A stretch of 64,000 bases of DNA from NCBI RefSeq assembly GCF_040675465.1, contig NZ_JBFAPA010000001.1:1302001-1366000 (forward strand), read 5' to 3'. A program made the position numbers and the translations under genes. Below are positions 26,254 to 35,570 of this stretch, piece by piece. The DNA is from Kibdelosporangium sp040675465 (lineage in GTDB: Bacteria > Actinomycetota > Actinomycetes > Mycobacteriales > Pseudonocardiaceae). The notes under the pieces are model-generated. The model saw only the letters and a program-made list of their open reading frames with translations, was not told the origin of the DNA and ran no database searches. Positions within the stretch are counted from its first letter, which is position 1. Every line of letters starts with the position of its first letter.

Positions 26254-27281
26254 GACGGGAACACCGCCCGGACCGACCAGCCGCCCTCCGGCCGCGGCCC
26301 GGCGACCAGCGAACCACCCGCCAGCACCGCCCGCTCGCGCATGCCCGTCACCCCATTGCCGGGCCGGGCTGGCATGCCCAAGCCGTCGTCCAGCACCTCG
26401 ACCTCCAGTGCGTCCGGCCGGTAGCGGACGCCGACATGCGCGGTCGCGCTTCCCGCGTGCCGCACCACGTTCGTCAATGACTCCTGCACGATCCGGTAGG
26501 CCGCGTTACCCACCTTGACCGGCACCGTCTGCGGCTTGCCCTCGGTGGAAACCTGGACGGCCAAGCCGTTCGAGCGCACGTTGTCGACCAACGTGGACAG
26601 ATCGTCCAGGGTCGGCGCCGCACGGACGGACTTCAGCAACGCGCGCGTCTCGGTCATGCCCTGGCGGCCGACCTCCTCGATCCGGGCCAGCACCTCGACG
26701 GCCGCCGCGGGATTGGTCTGCGCCATCCGGCGGCCGCCCCCGGCGAGCACGACCATGCCGCTCATGGTGTGCGCCAACATGTCGTGCAGTTCGCGCGCGA
26801 TCCGGGCCCGTTCCTCGGCCACGGCCTGAGCCGCGATCGCGGTCGCCTCATCGCGCCGGGTGCTCTGGTAGCGACCGAGAAACCACGCCGAGGCAACGTA
26901 TCCGAGCACCAGCAGGATCGCGAGCCCGATCCCGCCTTGCGAACGTTCCTCGGTGACCGGCCCCATCGCCACCAGAACGCCCGCGGCCATAACAAGAACC
27001 GTGATCCCAACGCCCAAAGCCCAGCGCCGAGGGGCGTACGCGGCCACGCCGTACAGCGCGACCCAAGCGACGCACAACAGGCTGAACCCGGTCTCCCAGT
27101 GCCACAGGATCGAAGCCACGAACGTCGGCGCGACCAGCGCGAACACCACCACCGGATATCGCCGCAACCAGATCAACGCGACACATCCGGCGACCGCCGC
27201 CACCGCGGCCGCCCAGCTCAGGCTGTTCAGCATCAGTAACGCCGTGGCCAGTCCGCCTGCCAGCGCGATGTCCCGGGACAT
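26250..27281 (-). CDS. NarL-type sensor histidine kinase
   Basis: The protein has 343 residues. Five or so membrane segments cover residues 8-135 with almost no extracellular loop, so the signal is likely sensed in the membrane. The HisKA_3 dimerisation helix carries His166 in ARIARELHDMLAHTMSGM. The ATPase domain has the N-box VQESLTNVVRHAG and the G-box DDGLGMPARPGNGVTGMRERA. ATG 27281 gives the shortest sensible N-terminus. It overlaps the response-regulator gene, so the two form one operon. Confidence 0.88.
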   Translation of the reverse strand: MSRDIALAGGLATALLMLNSLSWAAAVAAVAGCVALIWLRRYPVVVFALVAPTFVASILWHWETGFSLLCVAWVALYGVAAYAPRRWALGVGITVLVMAAGVLVAMGPVTEERSQGGIGLAILLVLGYVASAWFLGRYQSTRRDEATAIAAQAVAEERARIARELHDMLAHTMSGMVVLAGGGRRMAQTNPAAAVEVLARIEEVGRQGMTETRALLKSVRAAPTLDDLSTLVDNVRSNGLAVQVSTEGKPQTVPVKVGNAAYRIVQESLTNVVRHAGSATAHVGVRYRPDALEVEVLDDGLGMPARPGNGVTGMRERAVLAGGSLVAGPRPEGGWSVRAVFPS

Positions 27282-27395
27282 GGGTCCACCGTAGGGCGGT
27301 CGACTCCGGTCGGCTTCCGGGATAAACCCCGGTCGATCCCGGGATATCCCTGAGATCGACGCGTGCCGAGGCCGCGCGTTCCTAGCGTCACCGGC

Positions 27396-28086
27396 ATGAA
27401 GACACCGTCCACTTTGGTCTACGATGAGACGACCATGGGCGTGCAGTCCATCACCTCCGGCCAGAACGGCACCGCCCGATCCGGGATCTGGGTGTACCAG
27501 AACGGGTTGAAGCACCTCTTCGACCTGGACCTGGGCGCCCAGGGCGGTTCGGGACCAGGCCCCGACCACGCCGCCGACCGAGCGGCCCCGGCCGCCCGGC
27601 CTGAACATCGCGGACACCCTCACCGCCTGGTCCTTCGCCGGTGACAAGGCCGCCGCGGTCCGCGAGAACGCCCATCACTCCACCGCGAGTGGTCCGGATC
27701 GATGGCACCGACATCACGGATGTCTTCAACCCCAACCTGGACGTGCCGCCGGTCCAGGCTCCGGTTGCGGCGCAGTGGACGAATGTGCACGGCCACAAGG
27801 CATCGCCGGGTACAGCCGGGGCGCGGAGGTCACGCAACTGGCGATCTCGCATTCGAACGTGTTCAAGGCCGCCTCGTCCGGCGAAGGCGGCTACTGGCTG
27901 TTGGGCGCGCAGATCCCGTACGCCGCCGAACAGGCCAGGGAGGTCTTCGGTGGTTCGCCGGTCGACCCGGCCGCCGTCGAGAAGGCGCAGAACCTGGACT
28001 GGTTCGACTACTGGCTGACCGGCCGCCGCGATCCGGATCCCGCGAAGAAGGCCCAATACGCCCGGTGGGACGGGATGCGCCCATAG
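27396..28086 (+). pseudogene. Decayed prolyl-oligopeptidase-type (S9) peptidase
   Basis: Peptidase-like sequence is spread over three reading frames. Frame 0 from 27396 reads TPSTLVYDETTMG; frame 1 near 27601 reads LNIADTLTAWSFAGDKAAAV; frame 2 near 27690 reads VVRIDGTDITDVFNPNLDV; frame 1 from about 27800 reads GIAGYSRGAEVTQLAISHS, the nucleophile elbow. The gene would normally be about 600-700 residues, so large internal deletions accompany the frameshifts. The closest family by memory is the Atxe2-like peptidase group. No intact product can be made. Confidence 0.75.
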
Positions 28087-28119
28087 AATCGGAAGAACAC
28101 CTCCGGATCGGAGCCGCCG

Positions 28120-28677
28120 ATGACCGAACGACCGTTGCGCGCCGACGCACGACGTAACCGCGCACGCGTTCTGGAAGTGGCGACCGAGGTCTTCGAGAAG
28201 GACGGCATCGACGTGCCGGTCGAGGAGATCGCCAAACGCGCCGGTCTGGGGGTCGGCACGCTGTACCGGCACTTCCCGACCAAGGAGGCGCTGTTCGAGG
28301 CGATCATCATCGACCGGGTGGAACGCCTGGCCGCCGAGGCGACCGAGATGGCCGGGGCCGAGGACCCGGGCCAGGCGTTCTTCGAGTTCTTCACGACGAT
28401 GATCAGCAAGGTGGTGCTCAACCGGGCGCTCAGCGAGATCCTGGCCACCGAGATGGGCCAAGACGTCGCAGGCCTGGCCGGCGGCGCGAAAGAGGATCTC
28501 CGGCGCGCTCAGGACGTGCTGCTGGAACGCGCTCAGCGAGCCGGGGCGGTGCGCGCGGACCTGACCGGGGACGAGGTGAAAGCCGTGGTGCTGGGCATCG
28601 TCACCGCCGAACGCCAGGCCGGCGGCGATCCCGGCCGGCTGGCCGGGATCATGCTGCAGAGCCTGCGTGCCGGTTAG
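28120..28677 (+). CDS. TetR family regulator
   Basis: The protein has 185 residues. The helix-turn-helix is VLEVATEVFEKDGIDVPVEEIAKRAGLGVGTLYRHFPTKEAL, with an SBD-like C-terminal domain of helices. A TAGAAT hexamer overlaps the stop of the preceding pseudogene (28084-28089) and may be its promoter -10. It follows the decayed peptidase gene, and its stop is seven bases from the convergent TenA-like gene. The regulated genes are not evident; the pseudogene may once have been its target. Confidence 0.82.
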   Translation: MTERPLRADARRNRARVLEVATEVFEKDGIDVPVEEIAKRAGLGVGTLYRHFPTKEALFEAIIIDRVERLAAEATEMAGAEDPGQAFFEFFTTMISKVVLNRALSEILATEMGQDVAGLAGGAKEDLRRAQDVLLERAQRAGAVRADLTGDEVKAVVLGIVTAERQAGGDPGRLAGIMLQSLRAG

Positions 28678-28684
28678 AACCCGG

Positions 28685-29329
28685 TCAGAACTTGGTGTCC
28701 GCCAGGGTGTTCCAGAACATCAGCTCGTAGTCGAGCAGCAGGTGACCGTGGCGGCGGGCCTCCGTGGGTTCCCAGCCGGTGTCCAGTGCCGCCTGGATCG
28801 CGTTCAGGGCGACCTGTTCCAGCTCGGGCACCGGGGTGGCGAAGAAGTCGAAGAACCTGGTCTCCTCGAACTGGTACACCGACTTCAGCGACCGGGAGAT
28901 CTCCGCGCAGTACTCACCGAAAGCCGCGAAGTTCGCGAACAGGGCGAGCAACGCGTCCACCGGCTCGGCGTTCAACGCCAGGGACGCGACATACGCCGCA
29001 TACGCCTGGCACCCGGCCTGTGGCGTGTATTCGCCTTCGTCGAACCCGGTGGCGTCGATCAACGGCTGCACCAGGTCCAGCGAGATCCCCTCGCCCCCGG
29101 CCAGCGTGCCGAAGAAATTCCGGGCCGCCGGTTCCTGCGCCCGCGCGGCCAGTGTGAGGAACGCCCGCCAGTCGCTGCCGATGATCCGGCGTTCTTCCGC
29201 CGCCAATGCGCCGATAATGGACACAGAAGCGCTGCCATCTGCTAGCAATGGCAGCAGCCGGTTAGCCCCCGGCTGCGGTGTCAGTTCGGTCTGGGTCTGC
29301 TGCAGCACATCACGAGCCGAAGAGGTCAC
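28685..29329 (-). CDS. TenA/heme-oxygenase-fold protein
   Basis: A 214-residue all-helical protein resembling the TenA/thiaminase II superfamily: LAAEERRIIGSDWRAFLTLAAR, YAAYVASLALNAEP, and FANFAAFGEYCAEI are the usual helix cores. Typical catalytic Cys and paired Glu of TenA are not clearly all in place, so enzyme activity is uncertain. GTG 29329 is preferred because a TAACGT hexamer lies seven bases before it, fitting a leaderless mRNA; ATG 29356 is the alternative. A purine/pyrimidine permease gene lies nearby. Confidence 0.65.
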   Translation of the reverse strand: MTSSARDVLQQTQTELTPQPGANRLLPLLADGSASVSIIGALAAEERRIIGSDWRAFLTLAARAQEPAARNFFGTLAGGEGISLDLVQPLIDATGFDEGEYTPQAGCQAYAAYVASLALNAEPVDALLALFANFAAFGEYCAEISRSLKSVYQFEETRFFDFFATPVPELEQVALNAIQAALDTGWEPTEARRHGHLLLDYELMFWNTLADTKF

Positions 29330-29445
29330 CGTGTAAACGTTACGCGAATGGAGCATGGCGCAGGTCACGCCGGGGTCGCGTAAGCCGTAGGTTCGCCGCA
29401 CGTCCCAGTACCAGCTACCCACACCGACAAGGAGTCTGAGGGGAG

Positions 29446-29649
29446 ATGGACTACTTGCACGATCTCGTCGCCGTGCAGGTCGAGCGTGCCTGGCGGGCGG
29501 AGACCGAGTTCGAGCGCCTGGCCGCTGAATCTGGGATCAGTGCCGACCACGCCAACCACCTGTTGAAGTTCGCCGTACAACGAATCGCCGAGGGCACGGC
29601 GTCCACGATGGACCCGTACGCCCTGGCCACCTCCTGGATCCGCAGCTAG
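29446..29649 (+). CDS. Small hypothetical protein
   Basis: A 67-residue helical, acidic protein with no family I recognise. It has a good ribosome site (GAGGGGAG, 29437-29443). The sequence AVQVERAWRAETEFERLAAE suggests one long amphipathic helix, followed by a short helix ending IRS. It is divergent from the TenA-like gene and 71 bases before the NCS1 permease gene, so it may be co-transcribed with the latter. Confidence 0.55.
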   Translation: MDYLHDLVAVQVERAWRAETEFERLAAESGISADHANHLLKFAVQRIAEGTASTMDPYALATSWIRS

Positions 29650-29720
29650 CGAAGCTGTTCCCGCTCGAACCCGCCTGTTACGTTGGTAATTCACCTTTTC
29701 CACGGCAGGGGGAGGGCGTA

Positions 29721-31139
29721 GTGGTCGAGGTCGCGCGTTCCGGCTGGCAGATCGAGCAAAAAGGGATCGACTGGGTCGCGCAGGACGAGCGGCACAGCAG
29801 ACCGCGCAGTCTGTTCTGGCCATGGACCGCCGCCAACTTCAGCTTTTTCACCGTGGCGTACGGGGTTTTCGTAGTCAGCCTTGGTCTGGACCCCTGGCAG
29901 GGCGCGCTCGCGGTGGTGATCGGCCTTGGCCTGTCGTACCCCGTCGTCGGCCTGGTCGGGATGGCCGGGCTGCGTGGCGGCGCGCCGACCATGACGCTCA
30001 GCCGGGCCGCGTTCGGCTTCCACGGCAACAAACTGCCGACGTTCTTCGTCTGGTTGTCCTACGTCGGCTGGGAGACCGTCAGCGTCACGCTCGGCGCCCT
30101 TGCCACCCGGACGATCCTGCGACGGCTCAGCCCGGACCTGGCAACCACGCCCATGGTCGTGATCGGCTTCCTGGTCACGACCTTGCTCGTGGTCCTGGTC
30201 GCGGTGTACGGCTACGACACGATCATCCGGGTGCAGCGCTGGATCACCGTGGCGGTCGCGGTCGCGGTGGCCGGCTACTTCGTGATCATCATCCCGGACC
30301 TGAACTTCGGCGCTCCCACCACGGGCGGCAGCCTCGCTTTGGTCGTCGGCGGAATCACGCTGGTGATCGCGAACGGCATCGGCTGGACGCCCGGCGGCGC
30401 GGACTACAGCCGGTACACCAAGGGATCGCCGAAGTCCGTGGTCTGGTGGACCGCGATCGGCGGCGCCACCGCGCCGGCCGTGTTGATGTTGTTCGGCGTC
30501 CTGCTGACCGCCGGGGATCCCGCGCTGGCCATGGCGGCCGCGGCCGACCCGATCGGCGCGTTCGCGGTGAAGCTGCCGACCTGGTTCCTGGTGCCGTTCC
30601 TGCTGGCCACGATCCTGAGCGTGATCGCGGGCGCGGTGTTCAACCTGTACAGCTCCGGCCTGAACCTGCTCGCGCTGGGCCTGCGCATCCCGCGCTGGGC
30701 CGCGGTGACCATCGACGGCGTGCTGATGGTGCTCGGCGGGCTGTACCTGATCTTCGTGGCGCCCAGCTTCTTCGCGCCCGTGCAGTCGTTCCTGATCGTG
30801 ATCGGCGTGGTGACCGCCGCCTGGTCGGCGATCTTCGTGACGGACCTGTTCCTGCACAGGCGATCCGGCTACGACAAGGACGCCCTGTACTCGCCCGCGG
30901 GCTACGGCGGCGTGAACCTCGCGGGCGTCGTGTCTTTGGTGGTCGCGATCGTGGTCGGACTGGGACTGGTGACCTCACTGGATCCCAACATCCGTGCCGT
31001 TCTGGGATACCTGCTCACCCCGGCGGCTCAGGCGGGCACGCTCGGGGCGAGCAACATCGGTGTGGCCGTGGCATTTGTCGTGGCCGCTGCGCTGTATTCG
31101 TTGCTCAGCACCACTGTCCTCAAAGTACGGTCGCGCTAG
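29721..31139 (+). CDS. NCS1 family nucleobase/cytosine-type permease
   Basis: The protein has 472 residues and about twelve predicted membrane segments. The NCS1 opening IEQKGIDWVAQDERHSRPRSLFWPWTAANFSF and the motif ANGIGWTPGGADYSRY are characteristic of the CodB/cytosine permease branch. It should import a nucleobase, nucleoside or thiamine-pyrimidine-like compound with a cation. The TenA-like gene next door fits pyrimidine salvage, but no TPP riboswitch was found upstream. GGGGGAGG precedes GTG 29721. Its stop overlaps the convergent SixA-like gene by four bases. Confidence 0.88.
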   Translation: MVEVARSGWQIEQKGIDWVAQDERHSRPRSLFWPWTAANFSFFTVAYGVFVVSLGLDPWQGALAVVIGLGLSYPVVGLVGMAGLRGGAPTMTLSRAAFGFHGNKLPTFFVWLSYVGWETVSVTLGALATRTILRRLSPDLATTPMVVIGFLVTTLLVVLVAVYGYDTIIRVQRWITVAVAVAVAGYFVIIIPDLNFGAPTTGGSLALVVGGITLVIANGIGWTPGGADYSRYTKGSPKSVVWWTAIGGATAPAVLMLFGVLLTAGDPALAMAAAADPIGAFAVKLPTWFLVPFLLATILSVIAGAVFNLYSSGLNLLALGLRIPRWAAVTIDGVLMVLGGLYLIFVAPSFFAPVQSFLIVIGVVTAAWSAIFVTDLFLHRRSGYDKDALYSPAGYGGVNLAGVVSLVVAIVVGLGLVTSLDPNIRAVLGYLLTPAAQAGTLGASNIGVAVAFVVAAALYSLLSTTVLKVRSR

Positions 31140-31603
31140 CCCCGGGGTGTGGTGTGGTCGATCAGCTCGGCCCACCGCTCGCCCGCCGTTGACCAGGGAT
31201 GGTCACTGCGCAGGACGGCGATGGTGGACGTCTTGAAGACCGTCTCCCGGCCGGTGAGATACTCGGTGAGCATCTCCAGCGCGGGGTTGTGGCCGACGAT
31301 GACCGCGGTCTCGACGTCCTCGGACATCTCCTGGACGACCTCAAGCTGCGGGCCGTAGTAGATCCGGCTGTCCTCGGTCACCGTCGGCGGGATGGTGAGC
31401 TGCGCGGCGGCGTTCTCCCAGGTCTGGCGGGCCCTCAGCGCGGGCGAGACCACGGCGAGGTCAAGACCGGGCACGTTCTCGTTCAGCCACTGGCCCGCGA
31501 CCGGCGCGTCCCGCAGACCCCGTGGCCCGAGCGGGCGGTCGAGGTCGGCGACGCCGTCCGGCCAGGCCGACTTGGCGTGCCGGAGAATGACCAGGGTCAC
31601 CAT
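31136..31603 (-). CDS. SixA-like phosphohistidine phosphatase
   Basis: A 155-residue histidine phosphatase. The RHG motif reads VILRHAKSAW, the second Arg lies in PALRARQTWENA, and the second His in VIVGHNPALEMLTEYLTG, all as in SixA. Such proteins remove phosphate from phosphohistidine or small phosphoesters. The ATG overlaps the end of the upstream secreted phosphodiesterase-like gene by seven bases, so they form an operon. Confidence 0.87.
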   Translation of the reverse strand: MVTLVILRHAKSAWPDGVADLDRPLGPRGLRDAPVAGQWLNENVPGLDLAVVSPALRARQTWENAAAQLTIPPTVTEDSRIYYGPQLEVVQEMSEDVETAVIVGHNPALEMLTEYLTGRETVFKTSTIAVLRSDHPWSTAGERWAELIDHTTPRG

Positions 31604-32805
31604 TGCGGCACCACCAACGTGAGACCGACGAGGTGGTGGTCGGTGGTGTCGTTCAGGCGCGCGAGCGGGGAGTCCGGCGTCGGCCAGAACACCTCGGTGT
31701 GCAGCGGGATCAGGTTGCGCGACGGCAGGACGTAGTCGACCCGCAGGTTGCCGGGGGCATTGTCGTTGAAGTCGCCGGTGTCGAACCAGGGGTTGCCGCG
31801 CTGGGTGAGGTTGGCGCCCTTCTGGTCCTGGCTCGCGCGGACCGCGCCGAGACTGCCGGGCTTGAGGTCGAACAGCCGCGGCGAGGAGATCAGCTGCTGG
31901 ATCGCGCCGGGAACGCTGTCGCCGTCGACCGGGTCGGAGTTGTGGTCACCGGCGATGACGAACTTCGCGCCGGGCGCGAGGCCGCCGCGCTTGCCCTTGT
32001 CGTCGTACAGATACCCGGCTTTACCTGGGGTGATGTAGTCCGCCCACAGCCGGATCTCGTCGTGGTTGCGGGTGCCGTTGCGGTCCTCGGGGCCGTCGAA
32101 GCTCGGCGGCGTGGGGTGGTCGACCAGGAAGTGCACCGTCTCGCGACCGATCTTCAACGGCAGGTCCCAGTGCGATTTCGAGGACAGCCGGAACACCGCG
32201 AGCTGCTGCGGTGAGTACCAGTCGTGCGGCGCGGGCGTGGCCGGGTCGTCCGGCAGCAGCGCGCCGGGCATGTCCTTCCACAGGAAGTGCTGGAACGTGC
32301 GGACGTGCTGGGTGTCGATCGGGTACTTGGACAGCACGAGCATCCCGTACTGGCCCGGGAACAGGCCGAAGCCGTAGGCGTCGTCCGGGCCGTCGGTCTT
32401 GCCGTCGCGGTTGAAGTCGAGGCCGCTCGGCACGCCCGTGTTCACCGGCGCGGTGTACGCGTACGGGAAGTCGATCGGGCGCGCGCCGTTCTGGCCGTGC
32501 TGCAGGTAGTTGGCGCGGAACAGGTTCGCGGCCTGGTTGTCCGGCACGTAGTCGAACTCGTTGATCAGCAGCACGTCCGGGCGGTCCCGCTGGATCACCT
32601 CGGCGACCTTCCTGGCCTGTGCGTTGTCCGGCGTGGACAGGTCGGTGACCAGCTGGCCGGCGGCGCCGCGGTTGAGCGACGCGTTGAAGGTGGAGAACCG
32701 GACCTGTGCCGGCCACTGGGAGGCCTCGGCGGGGTGGGCGATCACTCCGGCGATCAGGGCGCCGGTGAGCAGCACGCGAGTCAGCACGTCAGCTGACTCT
32801 GCCAT
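31597..32805 (-). CDS. Secreted endonuclease/exonuclease/phosphatase family protein
   Basis: The protein has 402 residues. Residues 1-30 form a signal peptide (LLTGALIAGVIAHPAEAS). The EEP fold shows RFSTFNASLN, VLLINEFDYV (catalytic Glu), FVIAGDHNSDP and the late DHHLVGL, giving a full Asp/His catalytic set. It should cleave phosphodiester or phosphomonoester bonds outside the cell, possibly in extracellular nucleic acid or phospholipid. No PHO box was seen before it. ATG 32805 opens a clean signal peptide. Confidence 0.85.
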   Translation of the reverse strand: MAESADVLTRVLLTGALIAGVIAHPAEASQWPAQVRFSTFNASLNRGAAGQLVTDLSTPDNAQARKVAEVIQRDRPDVLLINEFDYVPDNQAANLFRANYLQHGQNGARPIDFPYAYTAPVNTGVPSGLDFNRDGKTDGPDDAYGFGLFPGQYGMLVLSKYPIDTQHVRTFQHFLWKDMPGALLPDDPATPAPHDWYSPQQLAVFRLSSKSHWDLPLKIGRETVHFLVDHPTPPSFDGPEDRNGTRNHDEIRLWADYITPGKAGYLYDDKGKRGGLAPGAKFVIAGDHNSDPVDGDSVPGAIQQLISSPRLFDLKPGSLGAVRASQDQKGANLTQRGNPWFDTGDFNDNAPGNLRVDYVLPSRNLIPLHTEVFWPTPDSPLARLNDTTDHHLVGLTLVVPQW

Positions 32806-32947
32806 GCCTGGGTTGCCGGTGCACAAACATCCGCATTCAGCCTGATGAGGGACCACCATCCGAACGGACTGTGGTGGGATCGGCTAATTGTTTGTATCTT
32901 GGGCGACCGTTACACCCATTTGGGTTAACTCAAAGGAGTTGTCTCGG

Positions 32948-34297
32948 TTGTCTTTCCCTGCACGAGTCGTGACCGTCTCGACCGCTCTGGCAGCCGGTGC
33001 CGCGCTGGTCGTCACGCCCGTCGCGCAGTCCGCCCCCGAACAATCCGTCATGTTCGACGAGCCTCAGCCGTTATCCGCGGCGCCCGCCCTGGTCACGGCC
33101 ATGATCAACGGCCTGCCGGTGGCACAGGTGCGCCGGATGGCCAAGGGGAACCACTTCCAGCTGGACCAGACCGGCATGATCCGCTCGGTCGAGAAGGTGT
33201 CGCCCAAGCCCGCTGCCAGGACCGCGCTGGACGCGCCGCCCGGGACCGACGTGTTCAAGCTGCACAGCCGCCCTGGCTCCAACCGGACCATCTACCTCGA
33301 CTTCACCGGGCACAGCGTGTCCGGCACCGCGTGGAACGGCGGCGCCCAGATCGACGCGCCCGCCTGGTCGGCCGACGGTGACCCGTCGACGTTCAACGAC
33401 GCCGAGCGCGACACCATCTACCAGGCTTTCCTCGCCACCTCCGAGGACTACCGGACCTTCGACGTGGACGTGACCACCGAGGAGCCGAGCGACGACAAGA
33501 TCACCCGGTCGAACGCCGACGACCAGGTCTACGGCACCCGCGCGGTGATCACGCCCAAGGACGTCGTCAACTGCGGCTGCGGCGGCCAGGCCTACATCGG
33601 CACGTTCAACCGGACCAGCAACCACGCCAAGTACCAGCCGGCCTGGGCCATCGCCCGCGGTGACTACGACGGCAAGTCGATCGCCGAGATCGTGTCCCAC
33701 GAGACCGGTCACAACCTCGGCCTGTCGCACGACGGCACCACCACTGGCAGCGAGTACTACGGCGGGCACACCAACTGGGCGCCGATCATGGGCGCGGGCT
33801 ACGGCCAGCCGGTGACCACGTGGAGCCGGGGCGAGTACGCCGACGCGAACAACCCCGAGGACGACCTCGCGATCATCCCCACCAAGGGCGCGGTGACCCT
33901 CCCGGACGACTTCCCGGACACGACACCCAGCCAGTTGACGGACAACACCCCGGTGAGCGGAATCATCACCACCGACAGCGACGTGGACGTCTTCAAGATC
34001 ACACATGCGGGTGGATCGCTGACCGCGACCGCCGTCCCCGCGGAGTTCTCCCCAGACCTGGACATCAAGCTGACGATCAAGGACGCCAACGGCACGGTCG
34101 TCGCCACCGTCGACCCGCCGGTCCGCCGGGTGTCGGAGACCCAGGCCAACGGCCTCGATGCCTCGTTCACCCAGGACCTCCCGGCCGGCGACTACACGTT
34201 CCAGGTCGAGGGCACCGGCGCCGGTGACCCGAAGACCAACGGCTACACCGGCTACGCCAGCATCGGCAAATACACCCTCACCGTCGACGCTGGCTGA
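32948..34297 (+). CDS. Secreted zinc metalloprotease with pre-peptidase C-terminal domain
   Basis: The protein has about 449 residues. A signal peptide is followed by a propeptide-like region, then a catalytic domain with the zinc motif HETGHNLGLSHDG (reprolysin/astacin-like HExxHxxG) and a Met-turn candidate IMGAGYGQP. The last 110 residues (ITTDSDVDVFKITHAGGSLTATAVP) are a PPC domain, usually cut off after export. It starts at TTG 32948 with AAAGGAG 10 bases before it; the following Ser-Phe-Pro is typical for such preproteins. It probably degrades extracellular protein. Confidence 0.83.
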   Translation: MSFPARVVTVSTALAAGAALVVTPVAQSAPEQSVMFDEPQPLSAAPALVTAMINGLPVAQVRRMAKGNHFQLDQTGMIRSVEKVSPKPAARTALDAPPGTDVFKLHSRPGSNRTIYLDFTGHSVSGTAWNGGAQIDAPAWSADGDPSTFNDAERDTIYQAFLATSEDYRTFDVDVTTEEPSDDKITRSNADDQVYGTRAVITPKDVVNCGCGGQAYIGTFNRTSNHAKYQPAWAIARGDYDGKSIAEIVSHETGHNLGLSHDGTTTGSEYYGGHTNWAPIMGAGYGQPVTTWSRGEYADANNPEDDLAIIPTKGAVTLPDDFPDTTPSQLTDNTPVSGIITTDSDVDVFKITHAGGSLTATAVPAEFSPDLDIKLTIKDANGTVVATVDPPVRRVSETQANGLDASFTQDLPAGDYTFQVEGTGAGDPKTNGYTGYASIGKYTLTVDAG

Positions 34298-34309
34298 TGT
34301 TCTCGCTTG

Positions 34310-34340
34310 AGCGGCGCGTTTCCCTTGGGAGCGCGCCGCT
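34310..34340. terminator. Bidirectional terminator between metalloprotease and aldo/keto reductase genes
   Basis: AGCGGCGCG (34310-34318) pairs with CGCGCCGCT (34332-34340), with TTCT following on the plus strand. It lies 12 bases after the protease stop and six before the convergent reductase stop. Confidence 0.7.
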
Positions 34341-34345
34341 TCTGC

Positions 34346-35428
34346 TCAGTAGCGGACGTCGCTGAGCAGCAGCGGCGGGTACACATCGGACCGCTCACCG
34401 TCCACAGTGGTCCCGGCGAACTGCAGCGTCGCCCGTATGGTGCTGGTGACCTGGGCGGGGTAGTCGAGGTCGGGTGCGGAGACCTCGTCGAGCCGCCGCA
34501 CCTGCTCCTGGGACAGCTCCACTTCGAGCGCGGTGAGGTTGCTCTCCAGTTGTTCCACCCGGCGCGCGCCGATGATCGGCACAACCGTGCCCTGACGAGC
34601 CCGGAGCCAGGCCAGGGAGACCGCGGCTTCGTTCGTGCCCAGCTCGTCGGCCACTGCGGTCACCGCGTCGATGACCTTGTACTGGTCCTCCGTCGGGACG
34701 CCGACGTACGCCGCGCGGGCGGAGTCGGTGCTCTCGTTGCCGCGGCGGTACTTCCCGGACAGGAACCCGCTCTTCAGCGGGCTCCACGGGACCAGCGCCA
34801 TGCCCTGGTCGAGCGCGAGCGGGCCGAGTTCACCCTCGAGGGTGCGCGCCAGCAGCGAGTACTCGACCTGCAACGCGATCAGCGGCGTCCATCCCTTCAG
34901 CAGAGCCATTGTCTGCGCCTGCGCGGTGACCCAGGCGGGCGTGTTGGAGAAGCCGATGTACCGGATCTTGCCGGTTCGCACCAGGTCGTCGAGGGCGCGC
35001 ATGGTCTCCTCGACCGGGGTGTTGCGGTCCCAGTTGTGCAGCCAGTACACGTCCAGGTAATCGGTCCGCATGCGGCGCAGGGTTTCGTGCAGCTGGGCGA
35101 TGATCGCGCCGCGGCCGGCGCCGCCGCCGTTCGGGTCGCCGGGGTACATGTTGGCGAAGAACTTCGACGCCAGCACAACGCGTTCGCGCTTGCCGGGCTG
35201 TGTGGCGAAGTAGTCGCCGAGGATCCTCTCCGAGTGGCCGTTGGTGTAGAAGTTGGCCGTGTCGACGAAGTTGCCGCCGCGGTCCAGGTAGGTCGAGAGG
35301 ATCTTCTCGGACTCCGCCACGCTGCAGCCCGCGCCGGGCGGATCCTCGCCGAACGTCATCGCGCCGAGCGCGAACGGGCTGACGCGCAGGCCGGACCGGC
35401 CGAGGGTGACGTAGTGGTCGAGCGCCAT
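34346..35428 (-). CDS. Aldo/keto reductase
   Basis: The protein has 360 residues in a TIM barrel: opening GRSGLRVSPFALGAMTFG, catalytic Tyr in DTANFYTNGHSE, Lys in VLASKFF, His in YWLHNWD, and NADPH-binding GARRVEQLESNL. This is the AKR family close to yeast-type or YajO-like reductases. AGGAGC precedes ATG 35428. It is divergent from an AraC-type regulator gene across 142 bases, in which the short motif TTCCATGG occurs twice, so the regulator probably controls it. Confidence 0.9.
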   Translation of the reverse strand: MALDHYVTLGRSGLRVSPFALGAMTFGEDPPGAGCSVAESEKILSTYLDRGGNFVDTANFYTNGHSERILGDYFATQPGKRERVVLASKFFANMYPGDPNGGGAGRGAIIAQLHETLRRMRTDYLDVYWLHNWDRNTPVEETMRALDDLVRTGKIRYIGFSNTPAWVTAQAQTMALLKGWTPLIALQVEYSLLARTLEGELGPLALDQGMALVPWSPLKSGFLSGKYRRGNESTDSARAAYVGVPTEDQYKVIDAVTAVADELGTNEAAVSLAWLRARQGTVVPIIGARRVEQLESNLTALEVELSQEQVRRLDEVSAPDLDYPAQVTSTIRATLQFAGTTVDGERSDVYPPLLLSDVRY

Positions 35429-35570
35429 GGAAGTGCTCCTCAGGTCTGGGAATCCGTCCCTTCCATGGAACCCCTCGCGGACGGTCTGGCGGTAGGCAGA
35501 TCGTCGCTGGCTCTTGCCTGATCCTGCTCCACAGGGTGCGATCGGGTCGTCGGGGTGTTTCCATGGTGGG

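Noticed and set aside
29650..29720. TPP riboswitch before the NCS1 permease
   Set aside because: The conserved CTGAGA and ACCTGA blocks are absent and the gap is too short.
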